Notes under the pieces: generated by a model
The model's database searches: none
What the model was told of the DNA's origin: nothing
The model's input: the letters and a program-made list of their open reading frames with translations, nothing else
Source of the DNA: Gemmatimonadaceae bacterium
GTDB lineage: Bacteria; Gemmatimonadota; Gemmatimonadetes; Gemmatimonadales; Gemmatimonadaceae
NCBI GenBank assembly: GCA_019186945.1
Contig: JABAQJ010000004.1
Location: 186,001 to 250,000 of the forward strand
DNA: 64,000 bases
Direction: 5' to 3'
Part shown: positions 29,517 through 38,150 of the stretch, one piece after another
How the letters are laid out: each line of letters begins with the position of its first letter
Numbering within the stretch: position 1 is the first letter of the stretch
Made by a program: the position numbers and the translations under genes

Positions 29517-30407
29517 TTACGCCGCGAAGCTGCTCAGGGCACGCCCGACGTCGCCTTCGCGCAAGCGTTTCAGGGCGCGATCGCGGAGCTGGCGGACGCG
29601 CTCGCGAGTGACGCCGAGCATGGAGCCGATCTCTTCGAGCGTGTGTTCGCGTCCGCCTTCGAGGCCGAAGTAGAGCCTGAGGACCTTGGCATCGCGCGGC
29701 GGCAGGGTACCTAACGCGAGTTCAATTTCGTCGGTGAGGAATCGATTCATCGCTTCCTCTTCGGTGTCCGGCATTTCGTCGGCGACGAACCGTTCGATGA
29801 GCGAACGATCGCCCTCCGGGTCCATCGGCGCGTCGAGCCGGACGTCGCCGGTGTTCAGCGCAGCGAGCGACTGGACGACATCGACCGACAGTCCCGTCAG
29901 CTGCGATAACTCCTCGGGACTGGGCTCGCGGCGGAGCTTCTGGCGCAGGATCTCGGACGCCTTGATAATTCGCGAGAGGTCGGCGGTACGATTGAGTGGC
30001 ACGCGCACCGTACGTCCCTGCCGCGCGAGCGACGAGAGGATGGCCTGACGGATCCACCAGACTGCGTACGAGATGAACTTGACGCCCTGATCCGGATCGA
30101 ACTTCCGCGCGGCGGTGAGAAGGCCGACGTTACCCTCTCCGATGAGGTCGATGAGCGGCAGGCCTCTGTTCTGGTACTTCTTGGCCACCGAAATGACGAA
30201 ACGGAGATTGCGCTTGACGAGTTCCTGGAGCGAGTCCTGATCACCCGCCCGGATCTTGCGTGCCAGCTCGATCTCCTCGGCAGCCTTGAGGAGGGGGTAA
30301 GTGCTGACCTCGTAGAGGTACTGATCCAGGATGTCGCGCTCAGGCTCGCTAGGCGCAATTCCAGCTGGAGCGACGCGTCGGCGGCGGCGGCGCTTGACTT
30401 CGGTCAT
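29517..30407 (-). CDS. RNA polymerase sigma-70 family factor, RpoD/SigA-like short form
   Basis: 296 residues. Regions 1.2-2.4 (LDQYLYEVSTYPLLKAAEEIELARKI, NLRFVISVAKKYQNRGLPLIDLIGEGNVGL, KFISYAVWWIRQAILSSLA), region 3, and region 4 with the helix-turn-helix TLEEIGSMLGVTRERVRQLRDRALKRLR. No region 1.1 and no non-conserved domain, as in the short primary sigma factors of Bacteroidota or in group 2 factors. Whether it is the housekeeping factor or an alternative one cannot be decided without the rest of the genome. It is divergent from the tRNA cluster. Confidence 0.92.
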   Translation of the reverse strand: MTEVKRRRRRRVAPAGIAPSEPERDILDQYLYEVSTYPLLKAAEEIELARKIRAGDQDSLQELVKRNLRFVISVAKKYQNRGLPLIDLIGEGNVGLLTAARKFDPDQGVKFISYAVWWIRQAILSSLARQGRTVRVPLNRTADLSRIIKASEILRQKLRREPSPEELSQLTGLSVDVVQSLAALNTGDVRLDAPMDPEGDRSLIERFVADEMPDTEEEAMNRFLTDEIELALGTLPPRDAKVLRLYFGLEGGREHTLEEIGSMLGVTRERVRQLRDRALKRLREGDVGRALSSFAA

Positions 30408-30570
30408 TAGGGATGTCCTCGGAAAGATCTATGGCGACACGGCAGACGGTCACCGTTCGGCCTGCAGAGAGAAAACGTGAGGAAGAAGCGACGGACTCGT
30501 CAGGCAGATTCCTCGACCCGCAAGACGGTGGAAGATACAGGTTTGGCGGCGCACCGCCAGATCGTTTTGG

Positions 30571-30599
30571 TTGACATCGACTTTACCCGGAGGTACAAT
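30571..30599 (+). promoter_or_regulatory. Consensus sigma-70 promoter for the tRNA cluster
   Basis: TTGACA (30571-30576), 17-base spacer, TACAAT (30594-30599). Transcription would start near 30606, 36 bases before tRNA-Ala. It is the best match to the canonical promoter in the window. Confidence 0.85.
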
Positions 30600-30641
30600 T
30601 TTCGGTTCCTGAAGGATGGCCTTGGTCGTCTTTCTGGTCCG

Positions 30642-30714
<73 letters not shown>

Positions 30715-30769
30715 TGCCGCGGGGTGCCGGCTCCCCCCAGCACCCGCCGGTACTCGGTACCGGTTTCTT

Positions 30770-30842
30770 GCGGGAATAGCTCAGTTGGTAGAGCACAACC
30801 TTGCCAAGGTTGGGGTCGCGGGTTCGAGTCCCGTTTCCCGCT
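30770..30842 (+). tRNA. tRNA-Gly (anticodon GCC)
   Basis: Acceptor GCGGGAA pairs with TTCCCGC. The anticodon stem CAACC/GGTTG encloses TTGCCAA, and the T-arm GCGGG/CCCGT has TTCGAGT. CCA is not encoded. It follows tRNA-Ala by 55 bases. Confidence 0.97.
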
Positions 30843-30945
30843 TTCGTGCGTCGTGTGCCGGTCGTGCATCGTCACCTTGTACATGTTGTTTACGAATAGC
30901 GCAGTCATTTCGCTTACTGGATTGAAGTGCTGCGGCGCGCCGTAC

Positions 30946-31019
30946 GGGCGGTTAGCTCAGTTGGTTAGAGCGCCACGTTGACATCGTGGAGGTCACAAGT
31001 TCGAGTCTTGTACCGCCCA
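30946..31019 (+). tRNA. tRNA-Val (anticodon GAC)
   Basis: Acceptor GGGCGGT pairs with ACCGCCC; anticodon stem CCACG/CGTGG encloses TTGACAT; T-loop TTCGAGT. CCA is not encoded. Confidence 0.97.
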
Positions 31020-31128
31020 TCGAAGCAGGCCTCGGTTCAGGGCATACGGATCGGCCAAGCGGGAAGGTCCACGCGAAGTGAGTCAACAATTTGTGGGAAA
31101 AAGGTTTATGGGCCGTTATCGGCCTGCC

Positions 31129-31157
31129 TTGACCCTCCCACCTCGACCGTCTAGCTT
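31129..31157 (+). promoter_or_regulatory. Promoter before tRNA-Arg(ACG)
   Basis: TTGACC (31129-31134), 17-base spacer and TAGCTT (31152-31157) lie 60 bases upstream of the tRNA. The otherwise gene-free stretch 31020-31216 holds nothing else recognisable. Confidence 0.5.
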
Positions 31158-31216
31158 GACCCCGCTCCATCCGATTCGGCTCGTCGCCTTGGCGAACATG
31201 GCCAGCGGGTGGCATT

Positions 31217-31290
31217 GCGCCCTTAGCTCAATTGGATAGAGCATCTGACTACGGATCAGAAGGTTGGGAGTTCGAGTCTCTCAGGGCGCG
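31217..31290 (+). tRNA. tRNA-Arg (anticodon ACG)
   Basis: Acceptor GCGCCCT/AGGGCGC, anticodon stem TCTGA/TCAGA enclosing CTACGGA, T-loop TTCGAGT. It differs from the tRNA-Arg at 46008 only in the first anticodon base and one T-stem pair. Confidence 0.97.
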
Positions 31291-31320
31291 TTCCCTACCC
31301 TTCGGTGAATAGGGAATATT

Positions 31321-31394
31321 CGGGGCGTAGCGTAGCCCGGTAGCGCGCCTGCTTCGGGAGCAGGAGGTCGCTGGTTCAAATCCAGTCGCCCCGA
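31321..31394 (+). tRNA. tRNA-Pro (anticodon CGG)
   Basis: Acceptor CGGGGCG/CGCCCCG, anticodon stem CCTGC/GCAGG enclosing TTCGGGA, T-loop TTCAAAT. Last tRNA of the cluster, 30 bases after tRNA-Arg. Confidence 0.97.
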
Positions 31395-31540
31395 CTGGCT
31401 GTCGTTCAGATCATCGAGCGCGTCGCTGTCCGGCATTCGGGCTCGACGCGCTTGGCCTTTCGGGGCTCAGTCCGGAAGAGCGCCGCAGCGACCTCGGACT
31501 GACGCGGTGCTGAGTCGCCGACGGCCGATCCGGCACCGCA

Positions 31541-32065
31541 CTATGGCCGGGCGCCTCCCACCAATCCGGCTGCTCCGCCCCACTTCTCGTCCGCCGTCGG
31601 TCCGTAGATCGGCGGCACGGGAACATCAAGCAGACGCAGATACACGGTCAGCTGCCCCCGATGATGCGCGAAGTGGTTGATGGTCTGACGAATTGCCATC
31701 CCGCGCGTGTCAGTCATCAGGATTCGGTCCCCGCTCTTCAACACCCAGGGACGGGCGTAATCATCGTCCTTGAAGCTGGCGAGCGCTTCTTTCGCTTCGC
31801 GAACGTGGGAATCGAACTGCGCGACGAGCGAATCCGTGGGCTGGAAGCTGTAGCCCGGTCCTCCGCCGAGGTCGATGTCAACTCCGCGCGCCATCTGCGT
31901 GAGCCACCCCGGCATGATCGCCACGAGCTGAGCAAGGTGTCCGAGCGCGAACGACTTGGGGTGCGGCTTCCACTCCTTGTGCGAGAAGGGTATGCGTTCG
32001 AGCAGACGACGCGTCGGTGGGGCTTCACGCTCGATCTCGTGGACGAGTTTCTCGGCACTGGTCAT
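31541..32065 (-). CDS. DinB/DfsB-family protein
   Basis: 174 residues starting at ATG 32063-32065, preceded by GAGGCGG. Four-helix-bundle layout with the metal-binding histidines of the family: HLAQLVAIMPGW in helix 2 and the closing motif NHFAHHRGQLTVYLRLL (HxxHHRGQ). DinB-like proteins include thiol-dependent enzymes such as mycothiol or bacillithiol S-transferases; the substrate here is unknown. A long in-frame upstream extension to 32335 lacks any such features and is discarded. It is convergent with the tRNA cluster. Confidence 0.85.
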   Translation of the reverse strand: MTSAEKLVHEIEREAPPTRRLLERIPFSHKEWKPHPKSFALGHLAQLVAIMPGWLTQMARGVDIDLGGGPGYSFQPTDSLVAQFDSHVREAKEALASFKDDDYARPWVLKSGDRILMTDTRGMAIRQTINHFAHHRGQLTVYLRLLDVPVPPIYGPTADEKWGGAAGLVGGARP

Positions 32066-32249
32066 TTCCGCCTCGGGGTTCGGATGAGCGTACAGTGGAC
32101 GACGGTGCCCGATCCCAGGCGATCGACAGGCCATGGCGCGGAAGGATATGCGTGGACGCCATCCCTCGGGCCACCACTGGTCCGAAGAGGCGCCTTTCGC
32201 GCTTCCGCTGCATGCGCGGGCAGCGCCTCTCGTGTCCAACAGCGTACCG

Positions 32250-32870
32250 CTATTTGAGCCCGAACGCGAGCCCCACGCGCAGCACGAGGTTCGAACCGTT
32301 GCCGCTCGAGCCCTGGACCGTGACGCTCCCTTCACCAGGGATGTCGACTTCCACGTCGCTGAACTTGATCAGGCCGTAGGTGGCGCCAAGGTCGAGGTTG
32401 ATTCTTGGCGACATTCGGATCAGCACACCGCCGCCGGCATTCAGTTGTGCGCCGGACGCCGACGCGCTCAGGCTTGTGTCATCCACATCGAAATCGATGG
32501 ACTGCTGGAGGAAGGCGACGCGTACCGAGAGGTAGGGTGCAGCTGACGAGCTACCGATGTCGATGACGCGACGAGGCTCGACGAAGGCGCCTGCGAGGGT
32601 AACGCTCATGCCCTGCAATTCGGGGTCGTCGAAGTCGTGGGACGACGCCTGTGCGCCGAATCCGATCGACCACAGGCTGGGCGTGTAGCGCAACTGCGCC
32701 TCGAAACCAGGACCGGCCTTGAGTCCGTCGTATGCCGTGCCGAAGGTGCCGACGAACAGGCCGGAAGCTTGCACGGACCATTTCTGCGCCGACTGGGCGG
32801 TAAGCGTCGATGCAGCGGCGAGTTGCAGGATGGCCGCAACGGTAATGACGGCAGCGCGAGGCAGTGGCAT
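32250..32870 (-). CDS. Predicted outer-membrane beta-barrel protein
   Basis: 206 residues from ATG 32868-32870. Signal peptide (MPLPRAAVITVAAILQLAAA, cut after LTAQ) is followed by alternating amphipathic strands with Gly and aromatic residues, ending in LVLRVGLAFGLK. This is the pattern of OmpA-like or OmpW-like barrels with family-typical phrases such as GAGVLIRMSPRINLDLGATYG. No catalytic motif. It faces away from the ECF sigma factor gene, with a 216-base divergent intergenic region. Confidence 0.65.
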   Translation of the reverse strand: MPLPRAAVITVAAILQLAAASTLTAQSAQKWSVQASGLFVGTFGTAYDGLKAGPGFEAQLRYTPSLWSIGFGAQASSHDFDDPELQGMSVTLAGAFVEPRRVIDIGSSSAAPYLSVRVAFLQQSIDFDVDDTSLSASASGAQLNAGGGVLIRMSPRINLDLGATYGLIKFSDVEVDIPGEGSVTVQGSSGNGSNLVLRVGLAFGLK

Positions 32871-33086
32871 TGCTAGGTTCTCTGATAGGGTCGAACCCAT
32901 CGGATCGGTCATTCGAGCGCTTCGAGACCGAGCGGCGAGGGTGGCATTCGCGTAGTCATCCCTTCACGCGCAGCGTGCCGCAATTTCGGCTCACGGCCTC
33001 GATCTTGCCTCTCACCTGTATTGCCCGTCTTTTTCTGCTCCGGGCATCGACTTCGCCAGTCGCCCCTTTTCCCTGACTCCGATGCT

Positions 33087-33686
33087 GTGACGGCCTCATC
33101 CTCTCACGAGATCACGCGGTTGCTGGAGGCGCTTTGGCGCGGCGGGGGTGCTGGCGAAGGGAGCGAGGCGGAACGAGCGTCGGAGCGGCTGTTTTCGCTG
33201 GTCTACGCCGAGCTGCACGACCTCGCCGTTCACTACATGCGCAGCGAGCGATCAGATCACACGCTGCAGCCCACCGCGCTGGTCCACGAGGCATTTCTGC
33301 GCCTGTACGGCCAACGGGATACCTCCTGGAAGAACCGCTCCCACTTTTTCGGTATCGCCTCGCAGGCGATGCGGCGCATCCTGGTCGATCATGCGCGACG
33401 GCGCAGGGCCAATAAGCGGGAGGGAGGCGATCGGATAACTCTGGACGAATCGGTGGCAGAGGCTCCGCAGCGATCGGTGGACATGATCGCGCTGGACGAT
33501 GCGCTGGTTGAGCTGGCGGCGCTCGACGCGCGGCAGGCGCGTGTCGTTGAACTGAGGTACTTCGGCGGACTGGACATCGAACAGACCGCCGAAGCGTTAG
33601 GCGTGTCGGCGGCGACGGTCAAGAGGGACTGGACGTTCGCCAGAGCGTTCCTGCAGCGAGCGATGGATGCCGCACGGCCGGGATGA
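33087..33686 (+). CDS. ECF-type sigma factor (TIGR02999-like)
   Basis: 199 residues from a GTG at 33087-33089; the start is uncertain because no clear ribosome site precedes it. Region 2 (LFSLVYAELHDLAVHYMRSER, LQPTALVHEAFLRLYG, FFGIASQAMRRILVDHARRRRANKR) and region 4 (VVELRYFGGLDIEQTAEALGVSAATVKRDWTFARAFL) match the sigma family often paired with TPR Ser/Thr kinases. The kinase gene follows 72 bases downstream, as in that pairing, so the kinase may regulate this factor. No anti-sigma factor is adjacent. Confidence 0.88.
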   Translation: MTASSSHEITRLLEALWRGGGAGEGSEAERASERLFSLVYAELHDLAVHYMRSERSDHTLQPTALVHEAFLRLYGQRDTSWKNRSHFFGIASQAMRRILVDHARRRRANKREGGDRITLDESVAEAPQRSVDMIALDDALVELAALDARQARVVELRYFGGLDIEQTAEALGVSAATVKRDWTFARAFLQRAMDAARPG

Positions 33687-33758
33687 GCCGATGCGGCCGA
33701 GCGCTGCGCGTGTCATTACGCGGGATTCCGCTTCCGCGCACCCGTCGCCCATTCCGCC

Positions 33759-36155
33759 ATGGCTTCGTCGTCGATCTCCGCCACTCGCCTGATCCGGATC
33801 CGCGAGGTGTTCGACGGCGCGCTCGAAGTCGCGCCCGCCGAGCGAGAGGAGTATGTCCGCAATGCCTGCGGCGCTGACGATACCTTGCGCGCAGAAGTGG
33901 TCAGCCTACTCTCGGCCCTGGAGCGCGGAGGAGACACCTGGGAACGACCGCTGGGAGCGTTGCTCGCGGCCGCATGGACGGATGGCGAGCCGAGCGTCGT
34001 TGGGCACCGCATCGGCCCGTACGATGTGACACGCTTGATCGGATATGGCGGCATGGGAGCGGTCTACGAGGGCGTCCGGGCCGACGATCAGTTCCGGAAG
34101 AGGGTCGCACTGAAGTTCCTGCGTCGTGGCCTGGAAGGTGACCTGGCAATCCGGCGCTTCCGCTACGAAAGGCAGATCCTGGCGAACCTGAACCACAAGA
34201 ACATCGCTGCATTGCTGGACGGCGGTGTCACCGCGGACGGCCAACCGTACTTCGTCATGGAGTACGTGGATGGCGAGGCAATCACGCAGTACTGCGCGTC
34301 CCGCTGCTTGTCGATTCGCGACCGGGTGCAACTGCTGCGCCAGGTATGCGCGGCCGTGCAGCATGCACACCAGAACCTGGTCGTGCACCGGGACCTCAAG
34401 CCGGGGAACATCCTGGTAACCGCGGACGGGACCGTGAAGCTGCTGGACTTCGGGATTGCAAAGCTTCTTCGCGAGGGCGAAGGCAGCGATCAACTGCCGA
34501 TGACGCAGGGAGGCATTCGCGCCTTCACGCCTGACTACGCGAGTCCGGAACAGGTGCGCGGGTTGCCGGTAGCGGCGGCGTCCGACGTCTATTCGCTCGG
34601 GGTGATCGCGTCCGAGGTCCTGTCCGGCCACCGGCCCTTCATTCTGGACGGCCTTCTGTTCGCGGAAATGCAGGAGCGGGTGTGCGTAACGCCGGCACCA
34701 CCGCCGTCAGCGCTTGTTGCTGCTGGAGATGCCGCCGGCTTCGGCGAGCGATCGGAGGCGCGGCTGCGCTCTCAGCTCCGCGGGGATCTCGATGCGATCG
34801 TCCGCCAGGCGTTGCGCAAGGAACCCGAACGGCGGTATGGCTCGGCCGAGCAGCTGGGGAATGACCTGCGCCGGTATCTCGAGGGCCACCCCGTCTCTGC
34901 GCAGCGCGATCGTCTTGGCTATCGCCTGGGGAAACTCATTCGGCGCCGACGCGTGGAAGCGATCGCCGGAGTGCTGGTCGTGGTCTCGCTGGTGGGTGGA
35001 ATCGTGACCACGACTCGTCAGGCACGGCGGGCAGAGACGGAAAGCGCCAAGATGGAGCAGGTCAACACGTTCCTGATCACCATGCTCTCGGCGGTCGACC
35101 CGGGATACCAGGGCCGCGACGTGACGGTGGCGCAAGTGCTTTCCCAGGCCGCGAGCGACGTCGGGAAGCAGAAACTCGACCCCGAGATCGAGGCGGCCAT
35201 CCGCCACACGATCGGCCAGACCTACTATGGTCTGGGGCTCTACGACTCGGCGACTGTCCATGCGGAGCGCGCGTACGAGCTGCGCCGCCGGCTCTACGGC
35301 GAGCTTGACCAGCGCACGCTCACGTCGATCTCGTATGTCATTGCGCTCGCCGAAGCGCGCGGTGCCTTCGCGCAGGCAGAGTCGCTGGCCCGCGTGACCG
35401 TCGACCGACACCGCCGGTCGCCACAACGAAACCCGGGAGAACTGGCCACGGCGCTCGACAATCTGGCGCGGATGGTCGAGCAACAGGGCCGGCTCGATGA
35501 GGCGATGCAGATCAAGCTGGAATCGATCGCGATCAGACGGAGCACGACGGATTCGGCGTCATTGGAGGCGTTCCCCTACTCGCTCAACAACGTCGCGGTT
35601 TCCTACCAGTACCGCGGCGAGTTCGCGAAGGCTGACAGCCTGGTGCGCGAGGCGTTAGGTGTCGAGGCGCGGGTCCATGGGAAGACAAGCCCGAACTACG
35701 GCGATCTGCTCCGAACGCTGGCATCGATTCGAGACGAGAGCGGGAAGGGCGAGGAGGCCGACAGCCTGATTCGTGAGTCCTTGCGGGTACTCCGCGCCTC
35801 TCTCGGGCCGAACCACGCCAACTACCTCAGGTCGCTGAACATGCATGCCATGCTGCGTTACGGTGCGAACGATCTCCACGAGGCTGTCGCGGCTGCCCGC
35901 GAGGTCACGGCAGCGATCGGCAACGGGCTCCCGGAAGGAGACCAGACTGCGGCGATTGCGCTGCAGGTGCTGGGTCTGGCGCTCGATTCGTTAGGCCAGC
36001 ACTTCGCCGCGGACAGCGCGCTTCGGCGATCGCAGGCGTTACGCGAGAAATACCTTCCACCGGATCACTGGCTGATCGCGTCATCGAGGGCCGTCACGGG
36101 TTACCATCTGGGCCTCATGGGCCGGAGAACTGATGGAGAAGCTGGGGCGACCTGA
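33759..36155 (+). CDS. Membrane Ser/Thr protein kinase with C-terminal TPR repeats; C-terminus apparently frameshifted
   Basis: 798 residues. Kinase domain about 90-375: glycine loop IGYGGMGAVYEG, VALKFLRRG, catalytic VVHRDLKPGN near 209, LLDFGIAKL, and the activation segment ending YASPEQVRG. A transmembrane helix lies near residues 405-425 (AIAGVLVVVSLVGGIVTT), then TPR/kinesin-light-chain-like repeats to about 790, on the outer side. The last 12 residues (after GLMGR) are out of character: in the +1 frame the DNA continues LMEKLGRPDEARQWRAKG to a TAG at 36184-36186, the usual end of this family. A deletion or sequencing error has probably shifted the end. Partner of the ECF factor upstream. 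Confidence 0.9.
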   Translation: MASSSISATRLIRIREVFDGALEVAPAEREEYVRNACGADDTLRAEVVSLLSALERGGDTWERPLGALLAAAWTDGEPSVVGHRIGPYDVTRLIGYGGMGAVYEGVRADDQFRKRVALKFLRRGLEGDLAIRRFRYERQILANLNHKNIAALLDGGVTADGQPYFVMEYVDGEAITQYCASRCLSIRDRVQLLRQVCAAVQHAHQNLVVHRDLKPGNILVTADGTVKLLDFGIAKLLREGEGSDQLPMTQGGIRAFTPDYASPEQVRGLPVAAASDVYSLGVIASEVLSGHRPFILDGLLFAEMQERVCVTPAPPPSALVAAGDAAGFGERSEARLRSQLRGDLDAIVRQALRKEPERRYGSAEQLGNDLRRYLEGHPVSAQRDRLGYRLGKLIRRRRVEAIAGVLVVVSLVGGIVTTTRQARRAETESAKMEQVNTFLITMLSAVDPGYQGRDVTVAQVLSQAASDVGKQKLDPEIEAAIRHTIGQTYYGLGLYDSATVHAERAYELRRRLYGELDQRTLTSISYVIALAEARGAFAQAESLARVTVDRHRRSPQRNPGELATALDNLARMVEQQGRLDEAMQIKLESIAIRRSTTDSASLEAFPYSLNNVAVSYQYRGEFAKADSLVREALGVEARVHGKTSPNYGDLLRTLASIRDESGKGEEADSLIRESLRVLRASLGPNHANYLRSLNMHAMLRYGANDLHEAVAAAREVTAAIGNGLPEGDQTAAIALQVLGLALDSLGQHFAADSALRRSQALREKYLPPDHWLIASSRAVTGYHLGLMGRRTDGEAGAT

Positions 36156-36335
36156 CGAAGCGCGACAGTGGCGGGCTAAGGGATAGACGGTCAGCCCGGA
36201 ACGGATCGATGATCCGCTTCAGGCCGGAAGTGCGCGTGTGTGGATGAGCGGTTGCACCGACCCATCCCCACGACCATCGACTCCGGCGTCATCGCGTCGG
36301 GCGACCCCGGGAAGCCCCCGCGGGAGGAGAGAAAC

Positions 36336-38123
36336 ATGGAACGCGTCATCCTGCGCCATTTGAAGGGCTCGAAGGCGAGCCAGCTCGAAGAGTTTCCCCT
36401 CCAGCAGTTCGTCGAACTGACCATCGGCCGGGATCCCGCCTCCGGGATCCGATTCGATCCGGAGAAAGACGACTTGGTCGGACGGCAACACGCACGGATC
36501 ACGCGTGACAAGGTCGAGCCGTATCGGTTCAAGCTGCAGGATATGAACTCCCGCAACGGCACGTTCCTGAACAAGCTCCGCGTAGTGGGCGAGATGCCAT
36601 TGCAGCCCGGGGACGTGATCCAGCTGGGAGCGGGCGGTCCGGAGTTGCAGTTCGATCTGGATCCCTTGCCGTCGATCTACGTCAAGGCGACTCGGCTGGG
36701 AGTAGCGGGTCCGGCCGGTGCGACCGTGCAGGGCGTTGCGGAGACGCGCATCAGTTCGACATCACCGGCCGCCGGTTCGGTGAGCGGTGCCGCGTCCGCT
36801 CCGGCCGCGCCGAACGCGATCGGCAAGGCAACGGTCGAACGGATGATCGGCGAGACGAAGTCAAGATCGAACCGCAACATCATGCTGGTGGGTGCGGCTG
36901 CGTTGGTGGCGGTCGTCTCCGCTGCTGCGTGGGCACGTAAGGCCGCCGACGATCGCGCCAAAGAGGCCGAGAGGGCAGCCGCGCAGCAGATCGGGCAGGT
37001 TCAACAGGCCGCGCAGGAGAGCGCGGATTCGCTGAGCCGGGCGTTGGGTCGTGCTGGCGATCTCGCCAAGATGCTGACGCCGGCCGAGATCGCAGAGAAG
37101 TACGCGTCGGCTACAGTGCAAATCGACTTCTCGTGGAACCTGATCTACGCCCCGACCGGCGCGCAGGTGTTCCACGCGCACGTGGCCAACAGGATGAAAC
37201 TGAAGAGCGGCCGGGTGGTGGCGATCATCCCGAACGGTCCGGCGTCGATTCCGGCGTATATCGACGTCGGCGACAACACCCTGGAGCCCAAGCTGACCGT
37301 CGATCCCGCGAACGGTGCGCCGATCGCGGTGACAGGATCGGGTTCCGGGTTCGTGACGACGAGTGACGGGTTCATCGTGACCAATCGGCACGTGGCCGCC
37401 AACTGGCGTTCGCGTTACCACTTCGACCGCAACGACGCCGGCGTGCTGGTCGATGGAGACGGTCGCATCGTGCTGGACAACGCGAACAACGCGATCCTCG
37501 TGAACCCGCCGGGCAACTGGATTCCGGCGGAGACCAAGCAGTACGGCCCGAAGCGCGAACTCGACGTGTTCCGCGGACGCCAGGAATACCTCATGGTACG
37601 CTTCCGGAAGAACACGAATCCCGCGGAAGCCACGACGCAGCGCGTGTCGGACCGCCATGACGTTGCGTTGATCAAGGTGACGACGCCGGCCACGCTAAAC
37701 AAAGTGCAGCTGTTCGACAGCTACAGCACGTCGAAGGTCGGCGACCAGGTCATCGTTATGGGATATCCCGCCGTGTCCGACAACGTGTACGCGGTGCTCA
37801 AGTCCAAGGACATGTTCAATCGCGACGCCCAGGCCCGGGTCATTCCGGACCCGACGCTTTCGGTCGGCAACATCGGCAAGATCCTGCGCGCATCCGACGG
37901 TCCGGCAACCGACCAGTACTTCTCGTTCGCGCCGAATGGCGATACCTATCAGCTCACCATCAATTCCACAGGCGCGGGCAACAGCGGTGGCCCGATGTTC
38001 GACGCCTACGGTCGCGTCGTGGGGATCTACTTCGCCGGGAAGACGATGGACGCACAGATCTCGTTCTCGGTTCCGATCCGCTACGCGTTGGAGCTGATGT
38101 CGGTCGATCCGAACACGAAGTAA
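36336..38123 (+). CDS. FHA-domain, membrane-spanning trypsin-like serine protease
   Basis: 595 residues, start ATG 36336 with GGGAGGAG upstream. Order: FHA domain about 1-110 (LTIGRDPASGIRFD, VGRQHARI, MNSRNGTFLN: the phosphothreonine-binding Gly-Arg, Ser/His and Asn motifs), Ala-rich linker, one membrane helix near 182-200, short coiled region, then an HtrA/S1-type protease. Its triad is His about 352 (TNRHVAAN), Asp about 442 (DRHDVALIKV) and Ser about 550 (GAGNSGGPMF). No PDZ domain is seen. The FHA faces the cytoplasm and the protease the periplasm if the N-terminus is inside. Neighbouring kinases and a phosphatase suggest phosphorylation-dependent control. Confidence 0.9.
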   Translation: MERVILRHLKGSKASQLEEFPLQQFVELTIGRDPASGIRFDPEKDDLVGRQHARITRDKVEPYRFKLQDMNSRNGTFLNKLRVVGEMPLQPGDVIQLGAGGPELQFDLDPLPSIYVKATRLGVAGPAGATVQGVAETRISSTSPAAGSVSGAASAPAAPNAIGKATVERMIGETKSRSNRNIMLVGAAALVAVVSAAAWARKAADDRAKEAERAAAQQIGQVQQAAQESADSLSRALGRAGDLAKMLTPAEIAEKYASATVQIDFSWNLIYAPTGAQVFHAHVANRMKLKSGRVVAIIPNGPASIPAYIDVGDNTLEPKLTVDPANGAPIAVTGSGSGFVTTSDGFIVTNRHVAANWRSRYHFDRNDAGVLVDGDGRIVLDNANNAILVNPPGNWIPAETKQYGPKRELDVFRGRQEYLMVRFRKNTNPAEATTQRVSDRHDVALIKVTTPATLNKVQLFDSYSTSKVGDQVIVMGYPAVSDNVYAVLKSKDMFNRDAQARVIPDPTLSVGNIGKILRASDGPATDQYFSFAPNGDTYQLTINSTGAGNSGGPMFDAYGRVVGIYFAGKTMDAQISFSVPIRYALELMSVDPNTK

Positions 38124-38150
38124 GTCCCAACTTCGGCGCCACACCTGCCC

